A stretch of 34,963 bases of DNA. Source: Oscillatoria sp. (GTDB lineage Bacteria; Cyanobacteriota; Cyanobacteriia; Cyanobacteriales; Laspinemataceae). The number at the start of each line of letters is the position of its first letter. Within the stretch, counting starts at the first letter, position 1. The notes beneath the pieces are model-generated. The model worked only from the letters and a program-made list of their open reading frames with translations. It made no database searches and had not been told where the DNA came from. The position numbers and the translations under genes were made by a program. Shown here piece by piece: positions 1 to 8,052 of the stretch. The stretch spans positions 1 to 34,963 of the forward strand of contig JAABSJ010000037.1 of the NCBI GenBank assembly GCA_011390515.1, in the 5' to 3' direction.

Positions 1-174
1 ACAATTCAAGACAACCTCAGATTCAGCGATCGCGATCAGAATCAGGCCATCCCTGGGCCTTCTTCCAGAATGGCTGACCCCTCCTCTTGAGGTTTCTCCT
101 TCTATGACGGCCAACGAGTCCCGAAAATACGATACACTCAAAGGTTGCAGCACAGTGGGCTTTTTGCCCGAACA

Positions 175-180
175 CAGGAG
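175..180 (+). promoter_or_regulatory. Ribosome binding site selecting the TTG start of ccmP
   Basis: An AGGAG-type Shine-Dalgarno sequence ends 9 bases before the TTG at 190. No in-frame ATG or GTG lies between it and the conserved N-terminus, so it supports the unusual TTG start. Confidence 0.65.
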
Positions 181-189
181 ACTTAAACC

Positions 190-831
190 TTGGGGATAGA
201 ACTACGAAGTTATGTATTTTTAGACAACTTGCAGTCCCAACACGCCGCCTATATCGGGACTGTGGCCCTGGGGTTCTTACCCCTACCCGGAGATGCCTCC
301 CTGTGGATTGAAATCTCTCCCGGCATTGAAATCAACCGCATCACCGATATCGCCCTGAAATCGACATCGGTGCGTCCGGGGGTGCAGTTTGTAGAAAGAT
401 TGTATGGATTACTGGAAATTCATTCCAGTTCCCAAGGGGAAACGAGGGCTGCCGGTGGAGCGATTTTGGATGCCCTGGGGGTGAAGGAGCGCGATCGCCT
501 CAAACCGCGCATTGTGTCGAGTCAAATTATCCGCAACGTTGATCCCCATCAAACTCAACTGATCAATCGTAACCGCCGGGGGCAAATGCTCCTAGCGGGT
601 CAAACTTTGTATGTGTTGGAAGTGGAACCCGCTGCTTATGCTGCTTTAGCAGCAAATGAAGCGGAAAAAGCCGCGTTAATTAATATCTTACAAGTTCAAG
701 CGGTGGGCAGTTTTGGTCGCCTCTATCTCGGCGGAGAAGAACGGGATATTTTAGCGGGTTCGGCGGCGGCGGTAGCAGCGATTGAAAATATTGTGGGACG
801 TGAACACCCGATGCAAAAACGCAAGGAATAA
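190..831 (+). CDS. ccmP: Carboxysome shell protein CcmP (tandem BMC domain)
   Basis: This 213-residue protein is a tandem-domain bacterial microcompartment (BMC-T) shell protein of the beta-carboxysome. It should form a pseudohexameric trimer with a gated central pore for metabolite passage. The N-terminus ([11 protein letters not shown]), the segment around residues 31-50 ([15 protein letters not shown]) and the second-half motif [19 protein letters not shown] match my memory of cyanobacterial CcmP, and the length is right. Glu69 and Arg70 fall where the family's pore-gating pair is described (recalled knowledge). Translation starts at TTG with a good ribosome binding site. The gene stands alone here, as ccmP often does, away from any ccmKLMNO cluster. 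It converges with the DUF760 gene downstream. Confidence 0.9.
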   Translation: MGIELRSYVFLDNLQSQHAAYIGTVALGFLPLPGDASLWIEISPGIEINRITDIALKSTSVRPGVQFVERLYGLLEIHSSSQGETRAAGGAILDALGVKERDRLKPRIVSSQIIRNVDPHQTQLINRNRRGQMLLAGQTLYVLEVEPAAYAALAANEAEKAALINILQVQAVGSFGRLYLGGEERDILAGSAAAVAAIENIVGREHPMQKRKE

Positions 832-867
832 TCATCAGGATGAAATTCGCCGCCTACCTCACCGCCT

Positions 868-1206
868 TTAGGATTCCGAGGAGCCAGTCGCCCCTGCTTT
901 GAGGGACTGTTCTAACACTTGTCGCTGTTCGGCATTATGTAAAAAGTAACCACTCATCATCGCCGAAGCTAACATCCGACCCAGATTTTCCCGACTGGTG
1001 GTGATGGTAACACCGAAATGTTCCGGAGGCAAAGCGCCTAACATTCCTCTGAGGTTCCGTTCCATGATTTCCGCTGCTGCACCGGAGGGTTGCGACAGTT
1101 TGGCGATCGTCTCCGGGTGCAGTTCTTGCATATATTCCCAGAGGCTATTTTCGTCTTCTGAGTCTTTGCCAAAGAAGGAATGCCCGCGATTCGATAAATT
1201 GTTCAT
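868..1206 (-). CDS. DUF760 family protein
   Basis: This 112-residue soluble protein matches the DUF760 family shared by cyanobacteria and plant chloroplasts. The visible signature is LWEYMQELHPET (residues 23-34) followed by IMERNLRGMLGALPPEHFGVTI and the segment TSRENLGRMLASAMMSGYFLHNAEQR. The function of the bacterial members is not established, so none is assigned. The ATG start at 1206 is preceded by an AAGGGA-like ribosome binding site. The gene is monocistronic and converges on ccmP. The roughly 570-bp region upstream carries a tandem repeat array but no other gene. Confidence 0.85.
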   Translation of the reverse strand: MNNLSNRGHSFFGKDSEDENSLWEYMQELHPETIAKLSQPSGAAAEIMERNLRGMLGALPPEHFGVTITTSRENLGRMLASAMMSGYFLHNAEQRQVLEQSLKAGATGSSES

Positions 1207-1362
1207 GGTTTTATTTCCCTTGGATAGTCCATCTTTACGGTTTCTATAGTTCTAAGATAGCAAGCCTAACCCCAGGGTTGTAGTGAGCAAAACCGAACTA
1301 CAGTGACGGATTCTGCGACTCAGACAGGACTTCCGCAGATTTTGAGAATCCACCCTAAATGT

Positions 1363-1538
1363 AATGTACGGGCGATTCGAGAATCGCCTCTACAGATTTA
1401 GGGATCAATGTAGGGGCGATTCGAGAATCGCCTCTACAGATTTAGAAATCAATGTAGGGGCGATTCGCGAATCGCCTCTACAGATTTAGGGATCAATGTA
1501 GGGGCGATTCGCGAATCGCCTCTACAGATTTAGGGATC
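1363..1538. repeat. Four tandem copies of a 44-bp unit with an internal palindrome
   Basis: The unit recurs at exact 44-bp spacing (its GGCGAT landmark is at 1371, 1415, 1459 and 1503). Each copy has an inverted-repeat core, GGCGATTCG(A/C)GAATCGCC, followed by a conserved TCTACAGATTTA spacer. Copies 1-2 have the GA centre and copies 3-4 the GC centre. The first copy differs slightly at its 5' edge. The same palindromic core occurs once more at 17434-17473. Confidence 0.9.
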
Positions 1539-1670
1539 AATGTTATAGATTGCGTAAGTTCCAGGAGCTTCTATCATAGATAAGCTAAACCAGAGCACTC
1601 CAATAAGTCGAGCTTACCGAACTTGACCTCGGGCGGTTTTCCGTACTAATCGGCAATTGACGAATTCATC

Positions 1671-1688
1671 GCACTTTATTTAAAGTGC
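1671..1688. repeat. 18-bp palindrome upstream of the glycosyltransferase gene
   Basis: Eight-base arms GCACTTTA and TAAAGTGC flank a 2-base centre, about 88 bp before the glycosyltransferase start. It could be an operator or a transcript hairpin. No regulator is known. Confidence 0.5.
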
Positions 1689-1775
1689 TGTTAAAGAATA
1701 AACCACGCTGGTTTTAATTCCTTGACCAGCCTTTTGAACATTAATTTTTTTCCCTAAAACTCAGGAGAGATTTAT

Positions 1776-2852
1776 ATGCGGATCGCCCAAGTCGCGCCAT
1801 TGTGGGAAAGAGTCCCCCCTCCGGCTTATGGTGGTATAGAATTGGTCGTAGGTCTACTCACCGATGAACTGGTTCGCCGAGGACATGAAGTCACTTTATT
1901 TGCCACCGGGGATTCCGTAACCTTAGCCCAGCTAGAATCCGTTCATCCCAGAGCCATTCGCACAGACCCGACGGTGAAGGAATATGGCATTTATGAAATG
2001 CTGCAACTCAGTCAGGTGTACGAACGAGCCGATGAGTTTGATATTATTCACTCACATACCGGGGCGAGTGCGCTCTCCTACGCTAATCTGGTGAAAACTC
2101 CGACAGTTCATACCCTGCATGGGATTTTCACTCCGGATAATGAAAAGCTATTTACTCATGCTCGGCATCAACATTATGTGAGCATTTCCAACGCACAAAG
2201 AGAGCCACGATTAGGACTCAACTGTGTGGACACGGTTTATAATGGCATTGATCCCGAGATTTATGAGTTTCGATCGCAACCGGACAATCCCCCCTATCTG
2301 GCATTTTTAGGCAGACTCTCCCCGGAAAAAGGTCCGCATTTGGCGATCGAGATTGCCAAGCGTTCCGGTTGGCGGTTAAAGATGGCGGGGAAAGTGGATC
2401 AGGTCGATCGCGAGTTTTTTGAACAGGAAATTGCCCCCCAAATTGACGGTGAGCAGATCCAATATTTAGGAGAAGCTAACCACGCTCAGAAATGTGAGTT
2501 ACTCGGGGGCGCGGTAGCAACGTTATTCCCGATTACCTGGCGCGAACCCTTTGGGTTGGTCATGATTGAATCAATGGCAACGGGAACCCCCGTGATTGCG
2601 ATGGAAATGGGATCAACCCCTGAAGTCATCGCCCACGGGAAAACCGGCTTTTTGTGCCAAACGGTAGAAGAGTGCATCGCCTCAATTGATCAAGCGGTAG
2701 CATTGAACCGTTACGACTGTCGCGATCGCGTCCTGTCCCACTTCAGCGTAGCCCGCATGACCGAGGGGTATGAATCGGTGTATCAGCAAATCTTGGCGGA
2801 ACGCTTCACCAAAAATGGCAAGGTCTTCAGTAGTCGTCTGAGTGTGGCCTAA
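1776..2852 (+). CDS. Glycosyltransferase family 4 (GT-B fold)
   Basis: This 358-residue protein is a retaining GT-B glycosyltransferase. The N-terminal domain begins MRIAQVAPLWERVPPPAYGGIE, with the glycine-rich acceptor-side loop and then LVRRGHEVTLFATGDS. The C-terminal donor-binding domain starts near residue 170 with LAFLGRLSPEKGPHLAIEIA. It carries the conserved acid pair in EPFGLVMIESMATGTPVIA (about residues 249-267), which binds the sugar-nucleotide ribose and phosphate. Donor and acceptor cannot be read from sequence. The ATG has a good AGGAGA ribosome binding site. The next gene is a debranching-like glycosidase, which suggests a shared role in an alpha-glucan or compatible-solute pathway (inference). 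A hairpin resembling a terminator separates the two, so cotranscription is uncertain. Confidence 0.88.
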   Translation: MRIAQVAPLWERVPPPAYGGIELVVGLLTDELVRRGHEVTLFATGDSVTLAQLESVHPRAIRTDPTVKEYGIYEMLQLSQVYERADEFDIIHSHTGASALSYANLVKTPTVHTLHGIFTPDNEKLFTHARHQHYVSISNAQREPRLGLNCVDTVYNGIDPEIYEFRSQPDNPPYLAFLGRLSPEKGPHLAIEIAKRSGWRLKMAGKVDQVDREFFEQEIAPQIDGEQIQYLGEANHAQKCELLGGAVATLFPITWREPFGLVMIESMATGTPVIAMEMGSTPEVIAHGKTGFLCQTVEECIASIDQAVALNRYDCRDRVLSHFSVARMTEGYESVYQQILAERFTKNGKVFSSRLSVA

Positions 2853-2891
2853 GTTGGAAGTCGCATCAAATCTACCCAGAGATATAGGACA

Positions 2892-2955
2892 AGAAACCGG
2901 GTTTCTGCAATAGATTTGTGGCACATGACCCCAGAGTTTCAGAAACCCGGTTTCT
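2892..2955. repeat. Perfect 16-bp inverted repeat with 32-base loop
   Basis: AGAAACCGGGTTTCTG at 2892-2907 is matched by its exact reverse complement at 2940-2955. Each arm is itself nearly palindromic around CCGG, so it can form either one long hairpin or two short ones. It lies 39 bp after the glycosyltransferase stop and resembles a dispersed cyanobacterial palindrome. Confidence 0.85.
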
Positions 2956-2993
2956 AACCGATCCTCGGTCATCCTCAAATAGAAAGCTATAAT

Positions 2994-3050
2994 AAAAAAG
3001 GCGGTCGTAAAAAATTTGGCTCAGTCTAAATTTCTGCGACTGCCTTTTTA
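2994..3050 (+). terminator. Terminator-like hairpin between glycosyltransferase and glycosidase genes
   Basis: AAAAAAGGCGGTCG at 2994-3007 pairs with CGACTGCCTTTTTA at 3037-3050 (one G-T pair), giving a long stem with an A-tract before and a T-tract after. That is the layout of a Rho-independent terminator, possibly bidirectional. The loop is long (29 bases). It ends 25 bp before the next start codon, so it could also act as an attenuator. Confidence 0.55.
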
Positions 3051-3075
3051 ATGTGTACGCGCAAGTCTGAGGATT

Positions 3076-5385
3076 ATGTCAGATACCGTAGAAATCGAAG
3101 GGAAATTATTCGTTCCCGCCGAAGCAACAGCGATCGCCCAATGGCCGAGTGTGGTGAGTGAACATCCCCAACCGACCCTCACCCTTAAAGATGACGATCT
3201 ATTTTTAATTACCGATACCATCGGCAATATCGCCGGTTTGCTGACGGATGAACGGCAAGGCAGCATGGGTTTGTTCTGTCACGATACCCGCTTTTTAAGT
3301 CGGTTAGAATTGCAAATCGAGGGTCATGCCCCCATTCTGCTGAGTAGTAATGCTCGCAAGGGATTCGCAATGTCAGTATTGTGCGCGAATCCCCGGATTG
3401 GCGATCGCATTCGGGCGGAGACAATCGGCATTCAACGGGATATTATCTTGAATGGCGGATTGTTTGAAGAACTCAAAGTAACTAACTATAACACGCACCC
3501 GGTGAAATTTCAACTCACTCTCAGCTTTGGGGCTGATTTTGTAGACTTGTTTGAAATTCGGGGATTTAGTCGGGAAGGACGCGGCCAGCTTTTGCGCCCG
3601 GACCAACCGAACAATGGGTCACACAATGGCAATGGTTCTGGGGAATACGGAGAGACTCCTGAACTGACCAAAGCAGAAGAGAGTCCCGGGCGATCGCGGA
3701 CTTCCTCCGGGATGAACCCGTCCCAGGAACTGATGTTAGCCTACAAAGGACTGGATGGTTCGGTGATGGAATCGCGCATCAATTTTGTCCATCGCCAACC
3801 GGATTATCTCCAGGGATATACTGCCGTTTGGAACTTAGAACTCGATTCTCACGAAACTCAAGTCTTTGGCTATCGCCTGCAACTGCTCACAGACAACCGG
3901 CCTACAACAGCCGGAAATACCCCAGGCAGCCTGAACCAGGCCAAAGCATCGGTTTTGATGGAAGAGGAAGAATGGCGCAATTCGGCGACGCGGATTCGCA
4001 CCAATAATAAAGCCATCAATGAGGCGATCGCCCAAGCGGAACAAGATATTTATTTGCTCAGGCAAAGTTGGGGGAAAGGCAAAGCGCTATCGGCAGGAAT
4101 TCCCTGGTTTTCGACCTTGTTTGGACGAGACTCGATTATTGCGGCCTCTCAAACCCTGATTTTAGACCCGGCGATCGCGCGATCGACCCTGGAAATTTTG
4201 GCCGAATATCAAGGCAAAACCTGGGATGAATGGCGGGATGAACAACCGGGCAAGATTTTGCATGAAATCCGCTTAGGGGAAATGGCGCGATGCAATGAAG
4301 TTCCCCATACCCCCTATTATGGAACCGTCGATGCCACGCCGCTGTGGTTGATGCTGTATGCGGAATATTATGCTTGGACTCACGATCGCGATACCCTCGA
4401 TCGCCTCTGGCAGAATGCGATCGCCGCAATGGAATGGATTGACCGCGAGATAGAAGCAACGGGTTATCTCACCTATTCCTGTAAATCCAATCGCGGATTG
4501 GCCAACCAAGGCTGGAAAGACTCCAATGATTGCATTGTCGATCGCGAGGGCAAATTAGCCAACCCCCCGATCGCCTTATGTGAAGTGCAAGGGTATGTCT
4601 ATGCCGCCAAACAGCGTCTCAGCGAACTCGCACGCTTGAAAAAACGCCTGGATTTGGCTGAAAGGTGGGAAGAAGAAGCCCGCAACCTGAAAACCCGCTT
4701 CAACCGAGATTTTTGGGTCCCGGACCTGGATTTCTGCGCCTTAGCCTTGGATGGAGAAGGCAACCCCATCGATGGCATTTCCTCCAATCCCGGCCATTGT
4801 TTGAACTTGGGCATTTTTACCCCAGAAAAAGCCCAAAGTGTGGCGGAACGACTCCTGGCACCGGATCTGTTTAGTGGGTGGGGAATTCGCACTCTCAGCC
4901 GCTTATCTCCGGCGTATAATCCGATGGGATATCATACCGGGTCCGTGTGGCCTCACGATAATGCTTTGATTGCGTTGGGATTGCGATCGCAAGGGTACAT
5001 TGATCAATCCCTGGAAGTGACCGACAGTATCCTGAGTATGACAATCAGGCAGCCCTATCAACGGCCTCCAGAACTGTTCTGCGGGTACGATCGCAGCGAG
5101 GGCAATGAACCCGTTCAGTATCCCGTCGCCTGTTCTCCCCAAGCTTGGGCGAGTGGCAGTATTTTCCAGTTTATTCATACAATGGCGAATCTGGTCCCGG
5201 ATGCGCCAGGAAATTATCTGCGAATTATTGACCCCGCCCTCCCGGAGGCGATCGAGCGTCTGTCCATCCAGAATCTGCGCGTCGGTTCCACCTTACTGGA
5301 TTTAGAATTTGAGCGGTCCGGAACCACCACCGCCTGCCGAGTCACCAAAAAACGCGGCAACCTGCGGGTGGTGATTGAAGCCTAA
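3076..5385 (+). CDS. Amylo-alpha-1,6-glucosidase-like glycoside hydrolase
   Basis: This 769-residue protein has the two-part layout of bacterial glycogen-debranching-like enzymes. An N-terminal beta-sandwich (about residues 35-300, GDE_N_bis type, with LLTDERQGSMGLFCHDTRFLSRLE) precedes an alpha/alpha-barrel hydrolase domain (about 310-740). Family landmarks in the barrel are GIPWFSTLFGRDSII (about 342-356), WKDSNDCIVDREG (about 480-492) and YHTGSVWPHDNALIALG (about 619-635). A low-complexity Asn/Gly/Ser/Glu-rich linker at about 174-218 interrupts the N-terminal domain and is probably a disordered insertion. No signal peptide is seen, so it is likely cytoplasmic. The true substrate is uncertain, because annotated family members act on various glucans and glucosides. 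The ATG follows a GAGG motif by only 3 bases, a short spacing. It follows a glycosyltransferase gene on the same strand. Confidence 0.85.
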   Translation: MSDTVEIEGKLFVPAEATAIAQWPSVVSEHPQPTLTLKDDDLFLITDTIGNIAGLLTDERQGSMGLFCHDTRFLSRLELQIEGHAPILLSSNARKGFAMSVLCANPRIGDRIRAETIGIQRDIILNGGLFEELKVTNYNTHPVKFQLTLSFGADFVDLFEIRGFSREGRGQLLRPDQPNNGSHNGNGSGEYGETPELTKAEESPGRSRTSSGMNPSQELMLAYKGLDGSVMESRINFVHRQPDYLQGYTAVWNLELDSHETQVFGYRLQLLTDNRPTTAGNTPGSLNQAKASVLMEEEEWRNSATRIRTNNKAINEAIAQAEQDIYLLRQSWGKGKALSAGIPWFSTLFGRDSIIAASQTLILDPAIARSTLEILAEYQGKTWDEWRDEQPGKILHEIRLGEMARCNEVPHTPYYGTVDATPLWLMLYAEYYAWTHDRDTLDRLWQNAIAAMEWIDREIEATGYLTYSCKSNRGLANQGWKDSNDCIVDREGKLANPPIALCEVQGYVYAAKQRLSELARLKKRLDLAERWEEEARNLKTRFNRDFWVPDLDFCALALDGEGNPIDGISSNPGHCLNLGIFTPEKAQSVAERLLAPDLFSGWGIRTLSRLSPAYNPMGYHTGSVWPHDNALIALGLRSQGYIDQSLEVTDSILSMTIRQPYQRPPELFCGYDRSEGNEPVQYPVACSPQAWASGSIFQFIHTMANLVPDAPGNYLRIIDPALPEAIERLSIQNLRVGSTLLDLEFERSGTTTACRVTKKRGNLRVVIEA

Positions 5386-5725
5386 TTAACCTCCGGATGT
5401 AGGGGTAGTATAGAGCGAGTCTAAATCATTCTGACCCGACTATTCATCTGGGGGAGCATCGGGTGACCGACTACGCTAAGGGACCCAGATGCTCCCACTT
5501 CTTTTGCTTTCTACGACACCAAGGAAGCCAGATGCTGCCAAGGATTAAGGGATTGTCCAATTCTTGGTAAGCTGCCCTGGCATTTAATTCGATTACACTA
5601 GCGAAGCTTACAGCTCGCATATTGATGAAGAATAGAATAAATTAGCGACGGTTTCACAGGGGAGATAGGGTAAGATTGTATGAGGAATTGACTTACAATA
5701 AACCCCCAAAAATAGGAGAGAAGCT
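5386..5725. other. Intergenic region after the glycosidase gene
   Basis: No gene was found. An imperfect inverted repeat (5450-5464 with 5483-5498, arms GGGGGAGCATCGGGT and ACCCAGATGCTCCCA, one indel) followed by a T-rich stretch could terminate the glycosidase transcript. The ribosome binding site of the next gene (AGGAG) is at 5714-5718. Confidence 0.6.
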
Positions 5726-6316
5726 GTGTCTATTGCCGATCCGATTAAAATTATTTTAAAACTGGTTAAAATTTTTGAACAATTGGCGATCCCTTATGTA
5801 ACTGAAAGTGGGTTAGCAAATGCCCTGAAAACCGACCGCCATCTTCCCAGTTTTATCGCGCTAATTGTCGATTTGCGTCGGGATAAGGTGGCGGGATTGT
5901 TTGAGGCGGTTGAACCCAATTTTAAGGTAACAGAAGCGGCCATGCGAGAAGCGATTCGGGCGCAATCGGGGTTTACCTTAGTCCATAAAGAGACGAAGAT
6001 TGCGGTCAATCTGCTGCTGTTAAAAGATGAATCGTTTTGGCAGTCTCTATTTAGTCGGCGCAAGTCGATCACGGTGCAACTCAACCCCGAACGATCGCTG
6101 TGGGTCCCTTCCTTGGAAGATATTTTTCTGGAAAAACTCATTGAATATCGGGATAGCGATCGCAATGGAGATCAAGTCTGGCGGGATCTCGTCTGGATGC
6201 TGAAGGTTCAAAATGAGGATTTAGACTTTGAGTATCTTCGGGAATGGGCGATCGCACTCCATACCGTCGATATCTACGATCGCGCATTAGGGGAAGCCGG
6301 ATTTGACATCCTGTAA
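5726..6316 (+). CDS. Degenerate nucleotidyltransferase-fold protein (AbiEii/DUF6036-like)
   Basis: The 196-residue protein resembles cyanobacterial proteins with a minimal nucleotidyltransferase fold. The pattern after the fold's active site is kept: VDL at 48-50, a HKETKIAVNLLLLKD strand pair, FSRRKSI, then PSLEDIFLEKLIEYR and VWRDLVWMLKVQNEDLDFEYLREWA. The active site itself is lost. The usual GG motif reads TESGLANA, and the usual D-I-D-L-V-V-D-L reads F-I-A-L-I-V-D-L (43-50), so the two metal-binding aspartates become Phe43 and Ala45. It is therefore probably not a catalytic nucleotidyltransferase and may bind or regulate instead. The GTG start has an AGGAG site 7 bases upstream. No partner toxin or kinase gene is adjacent, and a MITE-like element begins right after the stop codon. 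Confidence 0.7.
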   Translation: MSIADPIKIILKLVKIFEQLAIPYVTESGLANALKTDRHLPSFIALIVDLRRDKVAGLFEAVEPNFKVTEAAMREAIRAQSGFTLVHKETKIAVNLLLLKDESFWQSLFSRRKSITVQLNPERSLWVPSLEDIFLEKLIEYRDSDRNGDQVWRDLVWMLKVQNEDLDFEYLREWAIALHTVDIYDRALGEAGFDIL

Positions 6317-6553
6317 CCGGAAAAAACCTAGCCCTGTCAAGGTGTATTTGTAGGGGTTTGGTCCGATCGCCCTCAAGGGGTGTAGGGGTTTGGTCCGATC
6401 GCCCCCAAGGGGTGTAATGCGATCGCCCCAAAAAGAGATCAGACCCTACCCCTAACATTAGGGCAGAAGAGGGTTTGGTGACCAAACCCCTACCAGAAAC
6501 AGCGATTTTTCGTTATTAAATTTACCACCTTGACAGGGCTACCGGAAAAAACC
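6317..6553. mobile_element. MITE-like element with 16-bp inverted termini and flanking 12-bp direct repeat
   Basis: Perfect terminal inverted repeats TAGCCCTGTCAAGGTG (6329-6344) and CACCTTGACAGGGCTA (6526-6541) bound a 213-bp non-coding element. The 12-bp sequence CCGGAAAAAACC occurs on both sides (6317-6328 and 6542-6553), as expected of a target-site duplication. Inside are two tandem copies of a GTAGGGGTTTGGTCCGATCG unit and an inverted copy of its first part near 6482-6494. There is no transposase, so movement would need one encoded elsewhere. The left duplication begins immediately after the TAA stop at 6314-6316. Confidence 0.8.
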
Positions 6554-6843
6554 CCCAGTGCCATGAGATGTTAGCGCAATCAGGGGATACCCGCAATTAT
6601 AGAAGTGCGAGCATCTTGCTCGCTATTAGACATCTTGCCAAATTCTTTAAAGCCCCCCTTCTTAAGGGGGGTTGGGGGGATCAATCCGGATTTTTGCAAG
6701 AGATCTATTGTTATAACAAATTGATTTAAATTGGCTATAGATATTCTGACCCTCCCACCACCTTCACACAAGTTAAAAAATAAAAGTAGGGACATAACCA
6801 GGTTATGTCCCTACAGAATTGATGAACTCGACATCAGATTCTG
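6554..6843. other. Repeat-rich intergenic region downstream of cas6
   Basis: No gene was found. It contains a dispersed GTGCGAGCATCTTGCTCGCT segment (about 6606-6625), which recurs at 14802-14821. It also contains a CCCCCCTTCTTAAGGGGGG-type palindromic repeat (about 6652-6681), which recurs twice within the binding-protein gene near 28.1 kb. Confidence 0.65.
6786..6814 (-). terminator. 29-bp palindromic hairpin after cas6
   Basis: Fourteen-base arms (GTAGGGACATAACC and its complement) surround a single central base, 29 bp past the cas6 stop codon. It is a strong hairpin without a clear T-tract, so it could be a terminator or simply a palindromic repeat. Confidence 0.5.
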
Positions 6844-8052
6844 CTAAACTTTTAAAGCTCGGCGAGCTAATTTAGCATAAGTTTTGACCGTTTGATAGGG
6901 CATTTGTAAATCAGAGGCGATCGCCTGTAAGGATTCCCCTAATTCACGACGTGCCAGGATGGTGGCCCAGGTTTCGGCAATTTCGCGCGCGCGATCGCCT
7001 CCTTTGCGTTTCCGTTGGCCGATGAACAATTCCGTTAATTCCCCAATCCGTTCGGCTAACATACTGTGGATAGAAGGAATCGGAATCGCTTCCTCAACAG
7101 ACCATCCTAACCGGGTTTGACCTAATCCAAACGTGGTTTTATGTCCCGTTCCGCAATAGGGGGCAAATTGTCCCAAGGTATAGAATAACCGCTCGAATTC
7201 GGGGACTTCTCCCGACTGTCGAGATAATCCAAATTCCACCAATCCGGTAAATCCGGTAACCATGCCTTTTTTACCAGCGGCCACTTTCGCCGACTGCAAT
7301 TCGTGACGGTGAATTAACACCGATTCCTCGACCCATTTTAAAAACAAGTCGCGATCGATATTCATCCCTGAGAAATCATTCCACCGGCGCAAATAACTAT
7401 GAAAAACATTGGCCGGGACCGGCAGGGGGAAGTGATGTTTCTTCCGTCGGAAACTGGTCGGGGTCATAAAACTCAGTTGCAGGGTGGAGGAATTCATCTC
7501 TTGGGAGGCGAATAATTGCCGATAGGTCGTCGGCGCAATCGAAATTTTGCAGGACTTAATTTCTAACGGCGCTTTGCGCAAGGCGATCGTTTCCGGTAAC
7601 TGCTTCACCCACTGTTGCAAAAACTGGACAACGGGTTTAGAAAGCGCAGTCACATACCAGCGATAGGTTTGTCCCGGTTGCAGTTGAAAATCTTTGCCGC
7701 AGGAGACTAATTTACCTTCTAAACCAGAGAGGGTAAAGGGTTTTTCCGTTTGGACATCATGTAAATAGGCGGAGAGTTCCGGGTCAGATTGTCGCACTTG
7801 GTCTAAAAACCAAGCGTGCAATCCAATGGTGTATTGGGCGTACAGATAATCCGCTGCCCGAGGGGTCACTTCAAAGACTAACCCGAGCAGTTCTGTCTCC
7901 GCAGGCCAGGTGAGGTGAGAGGTCACTGCCTCTTTGGGGAGAGTTCTGGGAACTTCCACCGGAGTTGGGGTGGAAACATAACGGGGGGAAAGGACTTCCC
8001 GGAGGGGGGTTTTGGCGATCGGCAGGGGAGACAAAGTTAAATTGGAGATCAT
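6844..8052 (-). CDS. cas6: Cas6-family CRISPR endoribonuclease with C-terminal HTH extension
   Basis: This 402-residue protein carries the RAMP layout of Cas6, which cuts precursor CRISPR RNA within its repeats. Family features are LHAWFLDQV (79-86 region), the PFTLSGL stretch (105-111), the PTTYRQLF turn near 175-181, PVPANVFHSYLRRWN (211-225), and the glycine-rich RNA-binding signature GFTGLVEFGL (267-276) with FAPYCGTGHKTTFGLGQTR (296-314). After residue 340 comes an extra tail of about 60 residues with a probable helix-turn-helix (ESLQAIASDLQMPYQTVKTY, about 373-392), followed by a basic end. The start is placed at the ATG at 8052, which has an AAGGAAATT site, rather than the longer frame from 8100. 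No cas1, cas2, interference genes or CRISPR array are in the window, so it is an orphan here. Its catalytic residues cannot be assigned by eye. Confidence 0.82.
   Translation of the reverse strand: MISNLTLSPLPIAKTPLREVLSPRYVSTPTPVEVPRTLPKEAVTSHLTWPAETELLGLVFEVTPRAADYLYAQYTIGLHAWFLDQVRQSDPELSAYLHDVQTEKPFTLSGLEGKLVSCGKDFQLQPGQTYRWYVTALSKPVVQFLQQWVKQLPETIALRKAPLEIKSCKISIAPTTYRQLFASQEMNSSTLQLSFMTPTSFRRKKHHFPLPVPANVFHSYLRRWNDFSGMNIDRDLFLKWVEESVLIHRHELQSAKVAAGKKGMVTGFTGLVEFGLSRQSGEVPEFERLFYTLGQFAPYCGTGHKTTFGLGQTRLGWSVEEAIPIPSIHSMLAERIGELTELFIGQRKRKGGDRAREIAETWATILARRELGESLQAIASDLQMPYQTVKTYAKLARRALKV

Larger units (their letters stand above)
1207..1775. other. Intergenic region between divergent DUF760 and glycosyltransferase genes
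   Basis: No gene was found. It holds a four-copy 44-bp tandem array (1363-1538) and an 18-bp palindrome at 1671-1688 (GCACTTTA-TT-TAAAGTGC). The two flanking genes diverge, so promoters for both should lie here, but no clear -35/-10 pair was identified. The glycosyltransferase ribosome binding site (AGGAGA) lies at about 1763-1768. Confidence 0.7.

Noticed and set aside
1363..1538. The 44-bp array as a CRISPR array for the orphan Cas6
   Set aside because: The units repeat along their whole length with no variable spacers, so it is a tandem repeat and not repeat-spacer.
6580..6795. A 71-residue open frame on the minus strand after cas6
   Set aside because: It is made largely of dispersed repeats (PPTPLKKGG-type peptide from the CCTTAAGG palindrome).
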